Shown here one piece after another: positions 1 to 12,457 of a stretch of DNA of 64,000 nt; position 1 is the first letter of the stretch; each line of letters starts with the position of its first letter. This DNA is from Acanthacorydalis orientalis (taxonomy: Eukaryota; Arthropoda; Insecta; Megaloptera; Corydalidae), in NCBI GenBank assembly GCA_034766995.1, contig CM068315.1, positions 51,804,162 through 51,868,161 on the forward strand. The letters are read 5' to 3'. Under the pieces are notes generated by a model. The model was not told the DNA's origin. It did no database searches and saw nothing but the letters and a program-made list of their open reading frames with translations. Position numbers and translations under genes: made by a program.

Positions 1-560
1 ATTGGAATTCGAAGAGCAGCCAATCTGACTATCTACGAACTAAAAAATCTAACAATTACCAACGATCTAATAACGGTTTACCGATAAGCAAACGACGGTT
101 ATTTTTATTTCGATATGAAAGGTAATTTTTTTACTCATTTCGTGCCACGTGAGACAACAATGAACAAGGAGACCTATGCTAAAGTTCTTAATGAGAAGCT
201 TCAGCGCATCATTTGAGAAAAACGCATAGAATTTAGTAGAGACGTGACTTCATCACGATAACTCAAGGTCCCATACAGTCAATCTTCTGCAATCTGATTA
301 AAAATTTGGAGCACAGGTTTCGTCATATCTTCCATATTCATTAGACTTGTGACTTCTTTTTGATTCCATTGCTCAAAAAAAATCTGAAGGAGAAATGTTT
401 TAGGTCTAGTGAAGAGCTTCATAAAGCCACTATGGCCGCTCTGTTCAGCGTAGCAAAAAACGAATTACAAGAAGATTATGACACGTGAATAAGATAAAAC
501 AAGATGGCAAAAGTGCATACACTTCAAAGGCGAACATTTTCAAAATGAAAAACTGTCACA
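1..560 (+). mobile_element. Decayed mariner-type transposase fragment, cut by the window edge
   Basis: Read across several frames, the plus strand resembles a Tc1/mariner transposase core. It shows FDMKG and THFVP followed by a stretch like 'T.N.E.Y.KVLNEKL', then a decayed 'HDN.R.HT' region, then an LPYS...DFF.. region and an LKKNLK...FRSSEEL stretch. Stops and frameshifts interrupt every frame, so it cannot be active. The 5' part lies outside the window and no terminal inverted repeat was recognised at the right end. Assignment rests on motif order known from mariner transposases. The exact subfamily is not clear. Confidence 0.6.
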
Positions 561-622
561 TTATTGATCACATGAAGAATAAATTTTTTTGCGCTCAGTT
601 CACTAATTAAATGATCATTCTT

Positions 623-623
623 C

Positions 624-695
<72 letters not shown>
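623..695. repeat. Compound (TG)n-(TATG)n-(TA)n microsatellite
   Basis: A TG run passes into TATG units and then a pure TA run. This compound form recurs at many of the TA tracts in the window. Confidence 0.95.
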
Positions 696-699
<4 letters not shown>

Positions 700-1013
700 C
701 TAACTATTCTATTTATATAAAAATTATAATTTTATTTCCTTTGACAAGAATATCTCTTGCGAGCATCTGAGTATATCTGAGCTTTATTATCATTATATTA
801 AATTTATTAATCCTGTCGTATATTTTTATTACTAATCCTAGTTATTATTCTATTGTTGGGTAAAATACTTTTAGATAAAATATTCTTAATATGTTCATTG
901 AATAATATGAGGATTTAAAAAAAACGTTTTCCTTTCTGTTTATAAATAAATATTTTTTGATTTATATTTCTTTTAAGCTCATTCCTTAGCTTGCAATACG
1001 ATAAAAACCTATA

Positions 1014-1063
<50 letters not shown>

Positions 1064-1340
1064 CACAATATGTGTATCAAATACGCTTTAAATTATTGTT
1101 TTATCAATGTAGACGACGCTATTTTTTAACCTTATGAAATAAACGGCTGCACTTAGAAAATAAAATTACACAGAAGAACCCAAAACACCTGAGCCTATAC
1201 GTTAAACTACTGTATAGAAAAATTATAGTAGTATAGCTCGAGTTTTTTGTATCATTTCAAATGTTACACAAAGCAAATAATGCATTGGTTCTCAATATTA
1301 TTATGTACACATATATCAAATAAATATAACAATATGTATA
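696..1340. other. Non-coding AT-rich stretch
   Basis: No supported gene. The only structured feature is a second pure TA run at about 1019-1056. Confidence 0.6.
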
Positions 1341-1344
1341 CATT

Positions 1345-1575
1345 AGGTTGATAGAAAAATAATTGCGGTTTATGACCATCAAATTCACACACATTTTTAT
1401 CAGCTAACAATTAATTATATTAATCGAAATAAGTATCATTAGAATCGACACATTTTTGCCAATTAATTACAAATTTATTTATTTCAGTTGCATAAAATTC
1501 CGGAGTACTGGAGTTGATAAAATCTTGAAATCTTGTTGTGCGTAGTTCATCAATCAATAGCATCAAGAGATGAGT
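1345..1575 (-). mobile_element. Mariner C-terminal fragment with terminal repeat
   Basis: On the minus strand one frame reads like the end of a mariner transposase: a DFINSSTPEFYATEI stretch, then WQKCVDSNDTYFD, which matches the usual 'RW.KCI...G.YF' ending. It is followed on the same strand by a sequence whose complement starts TTAGGTTGATAGAAAAATAA, the form of a mariner terminal inverted repeat. Only the 3' end of the element is present, and it carries stops. It is a dead fragment. Confidence 0.6.
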
Positions 1576-1914
1576 AGTACACAAAAGATTTTTTTATGTC
1601 TATACAAAAACATTTAAATAAAAAAAAATAAAAGTCATATCTTACATAAACTAGTCAGTGACCAAGTGTATAAAACAATCATTTTTTCTAACAAACCAAC
1701 ATTTATAAAATTGAGTCAAAAAGTAGTATTTTGACTAGTACGTTTCAAAAATAAAGTAACTATCCAATTTATAGAGATTACGAAATAAATAGAACTTATT
1801 TGTAATAGAAATATTTTTATCATATTTAAATATAAAAGTATATATATATATATTTGTGTGAGTATGTGTGGTACGTACATATATTAAATTAACATAAAAA
1901 GTATTTCCTTATTG

Positions 1915-1918
<4 letters not shown>

Positions 1919-2000
<82 letters not shown>
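1919..2000. repeat. (TA)n-(TG)n microsatellite
   Basis: About 60 bp of pure TA followed by about 18 bp of TG. Confidence 0.95.
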
Positions 2001-2225
2001 TTTTAAATAAGCTTAGCGATAATATTAACATGAAACAGGAAATTAAAGAAAAACATAAAACAAATAAAGACAACATAAGAGTAATCTATACATTATAAGG
2101 TTACTTGACACAAATCGTATATAAAACGATTACTGTCATGTTCAGCAGGTGTATGAACACAGAAGCACAAATTCGTATTTATATAAACACATGTACATAA
2201 ATTTGTGTATGTATATGTATGCTTG

Positions 2226-2246
2226 CACACACACACACACACACAC

Positions 2247-2319
<73 letters not shown>
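2226..2319. repeat. (CA)n-(TA)n microsatellite
   Basis: A CA run followed by a long TA run. It creates spurious repetitive open frames on both strands. Confidence 0.95.
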
Positions 2320-2322
<3 letters not shown>

Positions 2323-3183
2323 GTATGTATGTTGAATTGCGATGTGGTGTTTATTTGCGCAAGCGTGCCAGAACAATTTGAGGTTTGTACAACACCCACG
2401 CAATTTAGTATGACGTCAGACGCTACTGCACACCACTAATATTATAACTTTAGTAGAACGGGTGGGAATGAGTAAACCCGTACCCCTGTACTTTTTGATC
2501 AGTGTAACAATAACAGATAGAGTGATTTATATCCTTTAAATCCGTCGTTCATTTATCATTTTCGTTGGTACGCACGGTGTATAAGCTTATTGACATATTG
2601 AATTCATTAGTATATAGATTTTTCATTACGGAATATTGAATAAGTTAAATACTTTTCAGTAAATGTGTGCCGTTTACAATTCGGTGACATATTAATAATT
2701 ACAGGAATTAAGTGCCATAAGCTTTTATTCAAACGAATATGTTTTGTATTTATATTTATTCGGGAATTTTAATTTATTAAGATAATAGTACAATATAATA
2801 ACGGTAATTAATAACTTTTACACAAAAAATCGAACTGAGCGAATAAATTATGTTGATATTTATTGGCATGTACGAAAATACATTTGTGAATTTTTATTCG
2901 TACACACGCCTAAAAATTTAGAGACAATTTTCACGAAACATTATATAAAATAAATACAAAATGAATGCTTTCTCAACAGGGCGTAATCTAAAATTATTTT
3001 ATGATTTCAAATGTTTTCATCAGTTCCTGTATAAATAATATACATATTTAGATCTAATTTATAATTAAAGTTGACTAAAAATTTGATTTTTCTAGATTTT
3101 TTCAGTTGGCTGTGTAGGGCCTTGCGTTATCGTTAAACTATTAACATTAAAAACTTATCATCATAAGCTTCAATTATATTCCT

Positions 3184-3411
3184 TTAAGTGTTTCTGAAGT
3201 ACTTAACAACGGTTGACACAGTAAAGAACGACATAACGCTGTTGTTGCTGTAAGTCATCCATAGCACAATGATAACTTGTACAATAACTCTACAATTGTT
3301 ACCGTAGACACTAGACGCGGAATAATGAGCAGTTGCTATATAAATCAATCCACTAAGACCGGATAGAGCGGTCGGAACCCAAAAGTAATGCAGTATTAAA
3401 AAACAGGGCAT
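3184..3411 (-). CDS. Possible small two-segment membrane protein, unrecognised
   Basis: A 75-codon ATG-started frame with an A at -3. It is less AT-rich than its surroundings. The product has two hydrophobic stretches, roughly residues 4-28 and 42-68, separated by a short polar loop with serines, tyrosines and a cysteine. I do not recognise the family. It could be a real small membrane protein, a terminal exon of a longer gene, or chance. No polyadenylation signal was confirmed downstream, and no convincing splice acceptor was seen just upstream. Confidence 0.22.
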   Translation of the reverse strand: MPCFLILHYFWVPTALSGLSGLIYIATAHYSASSVYGNNCRVIVQVIIVLWMTYSNNSVMSFFTVSTVVKYFRNT

Positions 3412-4281
3412 CGTTCCAAGAATTAAATTGTCAGGTTTAGTATAGAAGAACTCAATACAGATACCAGGATTAATTAAAGAGAATTAGATAAATAATTCAT
3501 ACCTCAAGACGAAGGGTAGAAAACGACAAAAATTAAACAACAATTCAAAATTAATACTTATAAAATAACACACATAAGATTTTAATTAACACGAAAAAGT
3601 AAGCAAACGACCCCCCAGTAGAACTGATATTGTAAAAAGACGATTAATATGAACGTATGACATAATAAATCCGAAATAAGCAAATTTAACAAACAATTAA
3701 AATTTAATCAAACTAACTGTGAAAATTAGTAGACTTTTGAAACGATGTTATTTTTATGAATAAGATCAAGTTTTACATTCGACATAAATGCAAATGTGAT
3801 TGTGTGGAAAAGCGATGAGTAAACAACTTTCGACAGTTAATGAAATAATAACGATCCCAAATGATCTAGAGATACTCGTAGATAACTGTATGGAATACGA
3901 TCTCAAGTTTTTATGTTGATAAATGAACGCGTATACACTTTAAAACAAGTCATAAAATGTATCCTACGATGAAAATGTAGTCATCGTATTTTTTAAAGCA
4001 TGTAAGAACGATCAAAAATTAACTTCATAATTTACAATTTTATGTTTAAAATTGAATAAAATATAATAAACATTCTAAGGATTATTATTATACATTTTTT
4101 CAATAATAATGCGAATGTTTTTATTAATCTTTTAATTACATAAAATAAAAAAAAAAAAACAGTTGCAATGTTTTCACTGTCAGCCCAAAAAATATCAAAC
4201 CTCTGCATGCAGAGGTAAAATTTACTTTTTTCATTGCATCTCTTATTTCAGTTCGCCAGTTACAATGTGTTTGTATATTTG

Positions 4282-4343
<62 letters not shown>

Positions 4344-4680
4344 CACATTACATAAATTTGTATATTTATAATTTATTTTATTCATTTTGATTTTTTAGAA
4401 AAACAATAATACATCCGTTTAAGCAACTTGTACAATGTTTAAATTAAATTATATTATTAAACATTGTTAAAATCACTTTGTACACATAATTAAATAAAAA
4501 TTAGTGTTTAGAAAAAGCAAGTTATAGAAACAAACTGCGTTAACTATAATTTAATTTTTTTAAACAGTACAATGCATGGTTTGTAGTTGAATTAATGTAA
4601 TTACTTATAATGCTTAATTGTATTAGTATTTCATTTAGTTGAAAAACTATATATAATTTATTTTGTGTATATATGTGGAT
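3412..4680. other. AT-rich non-coding stretch
   Basis: No supported gene. There is a (TA)n tract at about 4284-4337 and a short CTCTGCATGCAGAG palindrome just before it (about 4200-4213). Confidence 0.5.
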
Positions 4681-4739
4681 GGTTTAAAGAGTAACTTGGT
4701 TCGATATTAGAGATAACAGCTTCAGTTTCAAAGAGTATT

Positions 4740-4830
4740 TTGATATTGAAGCTGTATTTTGTATTTTTCGACATAATCCTGTCGAAGCTCAACGCACTTG
4801 CTCCTACATTTCTCCAGTTATGTGGGACAG
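4740..4830 (-). mobile_element. Mariner-like C-terminal relic
   Basis: One minus-strand frame contains KCVELRQDYVEKYK, close to the ending that many mariner-like transposases share (KC.EL.GDYVEK). Stops lie just upstream and downstream. No terminal repeat was identified. Confidence 0.4.
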
Positions 4831-4934
4831 TAGAAGCACAGTTTGAGCTTTAAGTGTGAAAACTTGATCAGCTTTCTACAGATGGCGGGGGAAGGGGGTG
4901 CACCGGGGCGTAGATGAGGCCCCCGTCCACAACC

Positions 4935-5150
4935 CTCTTGTTGCCATTGACCAAGACTCAGACCAGAATGATTTCCACATCCAGTAGTTTAGGCCGCTTA
5001 TAGTAGTACCACGAGTTAAGCGGGTCGTAGTTGTCGAGGGTGTTAATTATAGCGTTTGGACTTTTTCAGCTCTACCGTACAAGGCACGAGTTTGACAACG
5101 TACATACTCGTGGATTGTAGGGATCCGGAGGTCATTTAAAAGCGATGTAA
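4935..5150 (-). mobile_element. Possible non-LTR retrotransposon C-terminal relic
   Basis: The segment is distinctly GC-richer than its flanks. Minus-strand frames read LLNDLRIPTIHEYVRCQTRA, then in a shifted frame a LDNYDP...YKRPKLLDVE stretch. This order (an 'LRIP...' helix, then a 'L....RPK.LD' ending) recalls the C-terminus of Jockey-type reverse transcriptases. The match is by memory of the pattern only and could be wrong. It is frameshifted and dead. Confidence 0.3.
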
Positions 5151-5159
5151 CTATATGAA

Positions 5160-6388
5160 AATATATATAGTTGTCCCCCTCTGACTCAGCAAGTATATCA
5201 TTATTTTTTATCCGTATTTATTATAGTTATACATATATATATATATAGAATACAAACAAACGCAGATGTGTGTACAACGTATGCCTCTACGTGTATATAT
5301 GGATGTGATAACATTTCAAAACATCAGTTAATAATAATGCACGCCTGAAACTATAATCAAATATCTGCCTTTTGTATGCTAATTTATGAAATACTGTTTT
5401 AATAACTTCCTTACATAAAGAAAATATGGTTTCCATATTTTAATATTCTGCAAATAACAGAAAATGAACACAAACCACTTATAATCTTAGACAATAATTT
5501 TATTTCTTGGTAAAATTTATGCGGTTAGATGTTTCCGGTTTTTATTGACTTGTTCCTCCAGTGATAATCATATATGTATAGGTGTTTCAATTTAGATATA
5601 TATATATATAGTTGAAATTAAACTAAGTCAACTACTGAAACGAAGTCTTTTCATAATGAATTTATTCATCTACATTAAAATAAGCCATATATCTAATTTA
5701 TATTAAATTAGAAATGATGCATCTGATTACTTTAATTCTATTTCCAATTTCTTATTCTGCAAATCAAAGGGCTTTTTTGACATGCACATTTCTTCATACT
5801 ATGATGTACTTGTAGAGCAGACATTGATAATATTTGTCAATTACTATGCTTCAATCAAAAACTGTAAAATAATTGCATACATAAACATAAATGTATATTA
5901 TAAAATGATTAAAAGTACATACTTACCTTAAAAACATAATCCAGGAGATCAAAATCTCTTCAAGGAATAAACACGTACAAAGAAAAATGACTTTATAGTT
6001 TAAACATTGTTAAATTTCTAAACAACTTATAAAAAGTCAATATGCTAAATGTATAAATATATAAATTGATTAAATAATAAATCACTGAAATATATTTCAT
6101 AAGTTTACCATTTGGTAAAATAAAATGTTTATGGTACCATGCATAAACTAATAAACATAATACTATTAAAATCTTTTAATAATTCACCAACCAAAAATGA
6201 AATATAAACAATATATGAATAACGATAAATATATTTATTATGTTAATATATTTGTGTTTAAAGTCATGTATGTGTTTGTGTAAAGATGTTTATTCATTAT
6301 GTAAGTCAAATTCTATAGTAAAATAAAAATGTAATTATTTGTTAAGGTACATATATAAGTAAAAAAGAATACAAATTAACATCTAACT

Positions 6389-6459
<71 letters not shown>

Positions 6460-7316
6460 CATGTATGTAGGTATTATAATAATGAATAAAATACACAAAA
6501 CCGCCCACTATATATACTATATTGTTTTAAAATAAAAAGTTATAAAGATTCTTTATGAAAAATAATTGTAATTCCAATATAAATGGACAATCTTTTAGTT
6601 TTTATTTTATACAATTATACAATAAAATTTTGCATAATTTGTATTTATATAAACGTTAAGATATTAAGTGCATTTTTGGAATTTGTGTTAGCTTACTTCT
6701 AATACTTAAATAATTACTAGAATATATGCATAACCAAAACTTCAACTTTATTACAAGTGTCACATATGTTAAAACATATATTCTGAGTAACAATATGAGC
6801 ATTATAAAATATGACAGAATTATATAGGATAAATTCATGAATACATTAATAGCTGTTTACTAAATATTACCCATAAATTCATTTCTGTAAACACAAAAAT
6901 AAGGAAATGCGTAACCCACTGTTATCACTGGTTAATACATTAAATATAATTATGTCATATCTCATAATGTTCATAACGTATATCGCTACGAAACAGAAAC
7001 AAACACGACCCAATCTAATCATTGTTTGATAATTGTTACGATTAATGTTGTTTACAATCAGACAGCATTTAAAAAGCATTACGTAAATAAAAGTTTCGAT
7101 TTTATGAAATAAACCCAACAGTTATCAAAATAAGTATCTGCAATCAATGTAGTCATGATAAAATTAAATAATTAATAGCTTGAAAATATTACAAAAATTA
7201 AAAAAGAAAATTTCAAAAAACAAATCTAAATAACCAATAAAAAAAAATTATATACATGAAATAAATATAATAGTTAAAAAATAGACAAGAATTTAGTAAA
7301 ATTCAATTTGAAATGT
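5160..7316. other. ATF4 3' flank and untranslated region
   Basis: No supported coding sequence. A (TA)n-(TATG)n tract lies at 6391-6468. Minus-strand AATAAA hexamers occur at about 6747-6752 and elsewhere and could end the ATF4 transcript, but the site cannot be fixed from the sequence. Confidence 0.5.
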
Positions 7317-8179
7317 TTAACTGATTATTCCCTTTGCTTTAAACAAGTCTCGCATTAGACCTTTAAGATATTTTATTTCTCTGGACAAATCATTAACTTC
7401 TGATTTCAGCTTGTCATTATCATCTTGTAGACCTTTTTCCTCTGAAAGAATGATTTCTATTTCAGCTTTCTTTTTCTGTCGGTAACGTGTAGCAGCATTT
7501 TTATTTTGTTCTTTTTTACGAGATTTTTTATCCTCATATCCTGGTCGATCATACGGTTTACTTGATTTTCTGCGTGAGGATTTTGTTTCAGTGGAAATTT
7601 GTACAGGTTCTGGAATCCATTCAGGATCATCTGTAAGTTCGTCACTTCCACTTGAACTAGTAGATGGTGAAGGTGGTGTCTGACACGAATGTACCAAACT
7701 CTCAGCACGCAAACGGACTAATTCATCGACAGCGGCAAGTTCTTTAGCTACATCGTTTGTATACGTACTCATCGGTGTATCAAGGTCTGCTTGTGTTATA
7801 TCTGCTGATACAATGTTTTGAGAGATGATTTGAACTGAGGAGGGCAGAGTAACGGGTTGAAGACTTATGAAAACATCATTTTGTGGACTCTGTGGCGGAG
7901 TAAGAGTTGAATGAGTCATTTCGACTTTTCCATAAACAGTTTCAAATTCTTGTAATAAACTCTGTGTATGAGACGTGTAATTATTTATTGATGATACAGG
8001 TACGGGTAGCGAAACTGATATGGGAAGTATCGTCGAATCCATAAAATGTTTAATATTGTCAACGTAAGATTTATCATCATGGTTAATGATTGTTTCTCGA
8101 GACAGATTTTCATGAGCCAAATCATTGAAAATAGGTAGATCTATCTTGTCCTCCAGCCAATCAGATAATGGTAAAGGTT
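7317..8179 (-). CDS. ATF4: ATF4 bZIP transcription factor, last coding exon
   Basis: The 863-nt terminal exon carries most of the protein, residues 92-378. It opens after the acceptor TTATTACAG in phase 1; the junction codon gives ...WIKEEPLPLSDW. Visible features are a serine-rich SSSGSDELTDDPE acidic stretch, the KPYD.PG motif also found in vertebrate ATF4, a basic region with EQNKNAATRYRQKKK (about residues 314-329), and a zipper with leucines every seven residues at about 342, 349, 356, 363 and 370. ATF4 forms bZIP dimers at CARE/CRE-type sites and drives amino-acid and oxidative stress genes in the nucleus. The ORF ends KAKGIIS and TAA. The fly orthologue is cryptocephal. Confidence 0.95.
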
Positions 8180-10515
8180 CTGTAATAATAAATAAGCATA
8201 TATCTATATAATTGTTGTAAAAATAATTGTGAACTTTTAGTAAATTTATTCTTTTCTTTGCATGTAGATTTCATTGCATGAAGATCTGGTTTTACATTTT
8301 TATATATGTATGTTAAATACATGCATCATAATTTGGACTTTCTCCTTCCATAATCGGAAAAATATATATAAATTGCATTTTAGAAAATATGTATTAATTA
8401 GAAATATATAATTTTAAATCAAATATAGAACACAGAAATAAAAAATATTAATAATATACAAGGTGTCAATGTCCAAGGTTAATAGCAAAAGGTCAACATG
8501 TTTGTTTTTATTAACAAAAGACTATTACTGTCATGGAAATATTTAGCTTATAAACATTGCCGCATTTTAATGTGTTGTGTATATATATTATACACACACA
8601 CGTACGTGTATACTTGCACGTATATAATACACAGTTTCAAACCTATAACTCACGAGCGATTGAAAAAATTGAAGCCGATTATATTTAATTTCAATTTATA
8701 CTCCTGTAATCGTATTTATGGACTTGAAGCATTTGAAATAAATATCAGTACTCAAACTGTCCGACATATAATTATAAAGTATAATACAAACATTTATATA
8801 TACTTGACAGTTGTTTGATTACTCGATACTTTGCACTATCTTAGTACTTTAACAGTTTTAATTTTTCCCCTCTGTACTTTGAACACTACCCTGTAGTTTG
8901 AAGAGTCGAAGTTGGTGTTAATAATCAAAATTGTCACAAATCATAACAATACATATATCTTCTATTAACAAATGTACTATATTCTCGTAAAAGTAAAACA
9001 AAAAACGACGGTCTTAATTCTATCCTTGTAAGCGCATATTCTTTTCTTTTATTTGTAATATATTACAAATATACGGAAAAATAAAACAAACGATTTTTTT
9101 TAAATTAAACGGTTTCTTTCTTGAATAGACTTGTTTTTTCAAATATATATATACACACACACACACAGCAACGTTAAATTTTACAAATAAAGCAACTAAT
9201 AAAACAGTTTATATATGCAAACAAAAATAATACTTGATACGTTTTCGAAATTCTTTAGATTGTCAATACCGCTGTTCATTAATAAATCAAAAAATCACAA
9301 TCTAATGTAACATACATAAAATAACACATTAATACAGTAATTTTTAATACAACATAAATCAGAAAATGTCAAATTTGAATCATCTGCGATGTGAAAATCT
9401 TCCAGGGAGAATATGTTTGATAATTACTGTGAATTCAAACTCTATTGAACATATTTAGGATTTTTTTGTTAAATATCTATCGTTTAATAAAATATAAATT
9501 ATTTGCAGTGCATTTTAAGAAAAGTCCTTAAACTGAACTATTACCCAAATAAAGACTATAATAAAAGTCATCAGCGAACAATATTAACTTTTTTAACTGA
9601 AAAAAATAAAGACGATAAAACAACTTAAAATATATGATAAAACATATACCGTATTTTATTCTTTTTTAATAAAATACGAATATATTATAATGCATGAGCA
9701 TGTTTATGTGTATGTATTTATTTATGTACGGCCTTTTCTCTCTTGCATATATATATATATATATATACACACTGCAATTTTAAATATACACCTTGCCGTC
9801 CTTGTTAGTTCTTAATATACCAAACTTGTTTTTCTACTTGAATGTTGATAAAAAAAAGGTGTGGTATTATTTGAATAGTGAAAACTATACTAATCTAAAT
9901 AAAATATAAACGAGTTATGTGTGGAATAATAAATATTATATGATAATTATCATGATTAGAAGTTACTAAAGAAACAAATTATAACAAAAAACTGTGATGA
10001 CTATTAATATTATACTAACAGTTCTGAGCGTTTAACTGTACGCGAAATCTTTTTTTTAATTTAAAAATAATCTGAACAACGGGGAAGAATTGTAAGACTT
10101 GTTAATCTCAAATGTTATTAATAAAAATATATAGCAAACTACATTGAATTGAAATAATAACATAAACAATTATATTCTATTGTTATTTGGTTTCTTTGTA
10201 TAATTATAATTAAATTAGAATAATTGCTGTAATAGTCATATGAGCAATGGTTTAAATATTACTTGACAGTGATAAAAACATTCACGACATCTGTAAAATG
10301 ATTAGTTTTTGAGCAACACGTGATATATATGTAAGAAGACAATATTCATAGTTCAGTAGATATCAATTTTATAGTCAATACAGATACATGTCAATAAGAA
10401 TAGAGTATGTCACTGGCCTACGATAGACTTTGTAATCACAAAGTCAAAAGTGAAAGTATTTTTATAAAATAGAGCGAAACAGAACGTGAATCAATTATCA
10501 GTTTATACAAACATA

Positions 10516-10569
<54 letters not shown>

Positions 10570-11530
10570 AAAAGATTTAATTGTCCAGTTACAAAACAGT
10601 CATGGACATTTTTTACATCTATACTAACATTGATATATTTTATTTACAAATACAGCTATGTTTAGAAAATCGAATTAAAATTATACATATTTAGGTATAC
10701 ATTATCATTAGTATTTCTCATCATTTAATATAAATACAAAAAGTTGGAAACCAGAGGAAAATAACCGCATATTATAGTTATAGAGCTCTTCCTAGAATGC
10801 ATTAAGATGATCGGAATTTCTTTATCGTATTAAAAATACCCATATGAGTGGGAAACCCTTAATATACGCTTACGAACGATCTACAAAGATATTTCTTAAC
10901 AATTTAATATATGTATTATATTTGTAAAACGATATTTTTCAAGAAAATATATTTAATTAAATATTTAAATAAATTATTTGAAAGGTGGAATACTACAGCA
11001 AGGTTAGACGGTGAACGGAAAACATGCGTTACTAAATAAACAGTATAAAAGCTAATAAAAGTGATATTTTTAATAAATATTGTTGAATAGTGCTTATAAT
11101 TACATACTAATCAATGATGAAATAAAAGGACCTTTTTATAAATATTTATTCATTACTTATTAAAACAAATTGTTAACTCTAAATACGATTGGAAGTAATA
11201 AGAAATTACTGCAACATTTGATTGAAAACCCAGCAAATAATGCCAAACTAATTCGTGATCTTAATAGAGAATACTGATTGTTCACAGAACAGTCCAGTTC
11301 AAGAAAAGCTTGTTTTATTAATAAACTTTTTTTTTAAAAAAAAGTACTTGAAAAATAAAATAAATAGCTTATGGCAATAATGTGAATATCCAAAAAAATG
11401 AGTCTGTGCACCTAATAGTTTATAATTATTGTTTAGCATCCAGTTTTTTTGTCAAGAATTATTACATGTAGCATGTCTGCCTGTCTAAAGCATTAAATTT
11501 TTTAACCGAATAAACATTAAATGTAAATAC

Positions 11531-11563
<33 letters not shown>

Positions 11564-12386
11564 ACATCCAACATTTCAAAATTGATTAAGCATTCAGAAC
11601 TCAAAAGGTGAAAAATTCGTATATTCATGTTTTTCTTTTTAATATGAAACATCATGAAGTTTCCAGAATTAATATGATACAGGTGAATGTACGTCTGTGC
11701 CTTACCATCTTTCGTATGGATATGTGTTGTATGTGTGTGTACATATGCATGTTGATTTATACTGTCCTTGACTGTACTAAATACATAACTAAATTCTTGA
11801 CAATTGACATAAATGAACTTAATAAATGTATAATAAAATATAAATTGATTAATTAAAATCTATTTGTAAAATGATAAATATTTATATTATTTAAATTATT
11901 TAGCGCAAATACATTACTAAATTATCTAGTTGGCAACAAAAATGTTTATTGAGGAAATACAATTCTTGGAATTATCAAGTTTTTTTTTTTTTAATATATT
12001 CATTATTAATGTTTTGACGAAATTATATATTCGAGTAGTTATCTACTTGACGTTTTTTTTAATTTTATTTTACTTAAACAATTTTGGACTTTAAATGAAT
12101 TCTTTTTGAAAGTTAAATACGTTCGTTTTTGAAAATATTTTTAAATGTTTATGTTCTAGTAAGAAAACACAATTTATGGAATTAATCATAAATTTTATGC
12201 ACGAATTGATCCATACTACTTACTGAAATAAAATTATAATCATATTTAAACGTAATCGTATTACAACAGTTGTACAGATTAATTAAATGTCAGAAATGTG
12301 ACAATATTGAGAATCCTCTACTAATATGTTAAAAATTTATATTGCTGTACACTTTTGTTAAAAGAGATCGACTATCTACCTATATC

Positions 12387-12388
<2 letters not shown>

Positions 12389-12455
<67 letters not shown>
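12389..12455. repeat. (TA)n microsatellite
   Basis: About 66 bp of pure TA repeat inside the ATF4 intron. Confidence 0.95.

Positions 12456-12457
<2 letters not shown>

Larger units (their letters stand above)
1576..3183. other. AT-rich non-coding stretch with two large microsatellites
   Basis: It contains TA/TG microsatellites at 1919-2000 and 2226-2319 and a perfect CRE octamer TGACGTCA near 2411. Open frames here consist of IYIY or HTHT repeats produced by the microsatellites and are not genes. Confidence 0.55.

Noticed and set aside
2142..2439. Open frames rich in IYIYIY or HTHTHT on both strands
   Set aside because: They are direct translations of TA and CA microsatellites. The same holds for the frames at 4136-4390, 12342-12557, 15435-15625, 16655-16880, 58000-58218, 58600-58788 and 60757-61188.
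8498..8818. 106-codon plus-strand frame in the ATF4 intron
   Set aside because: There is no recognisable domain, a low-complexity TH/YI core and no splice or expression signals that I can support.
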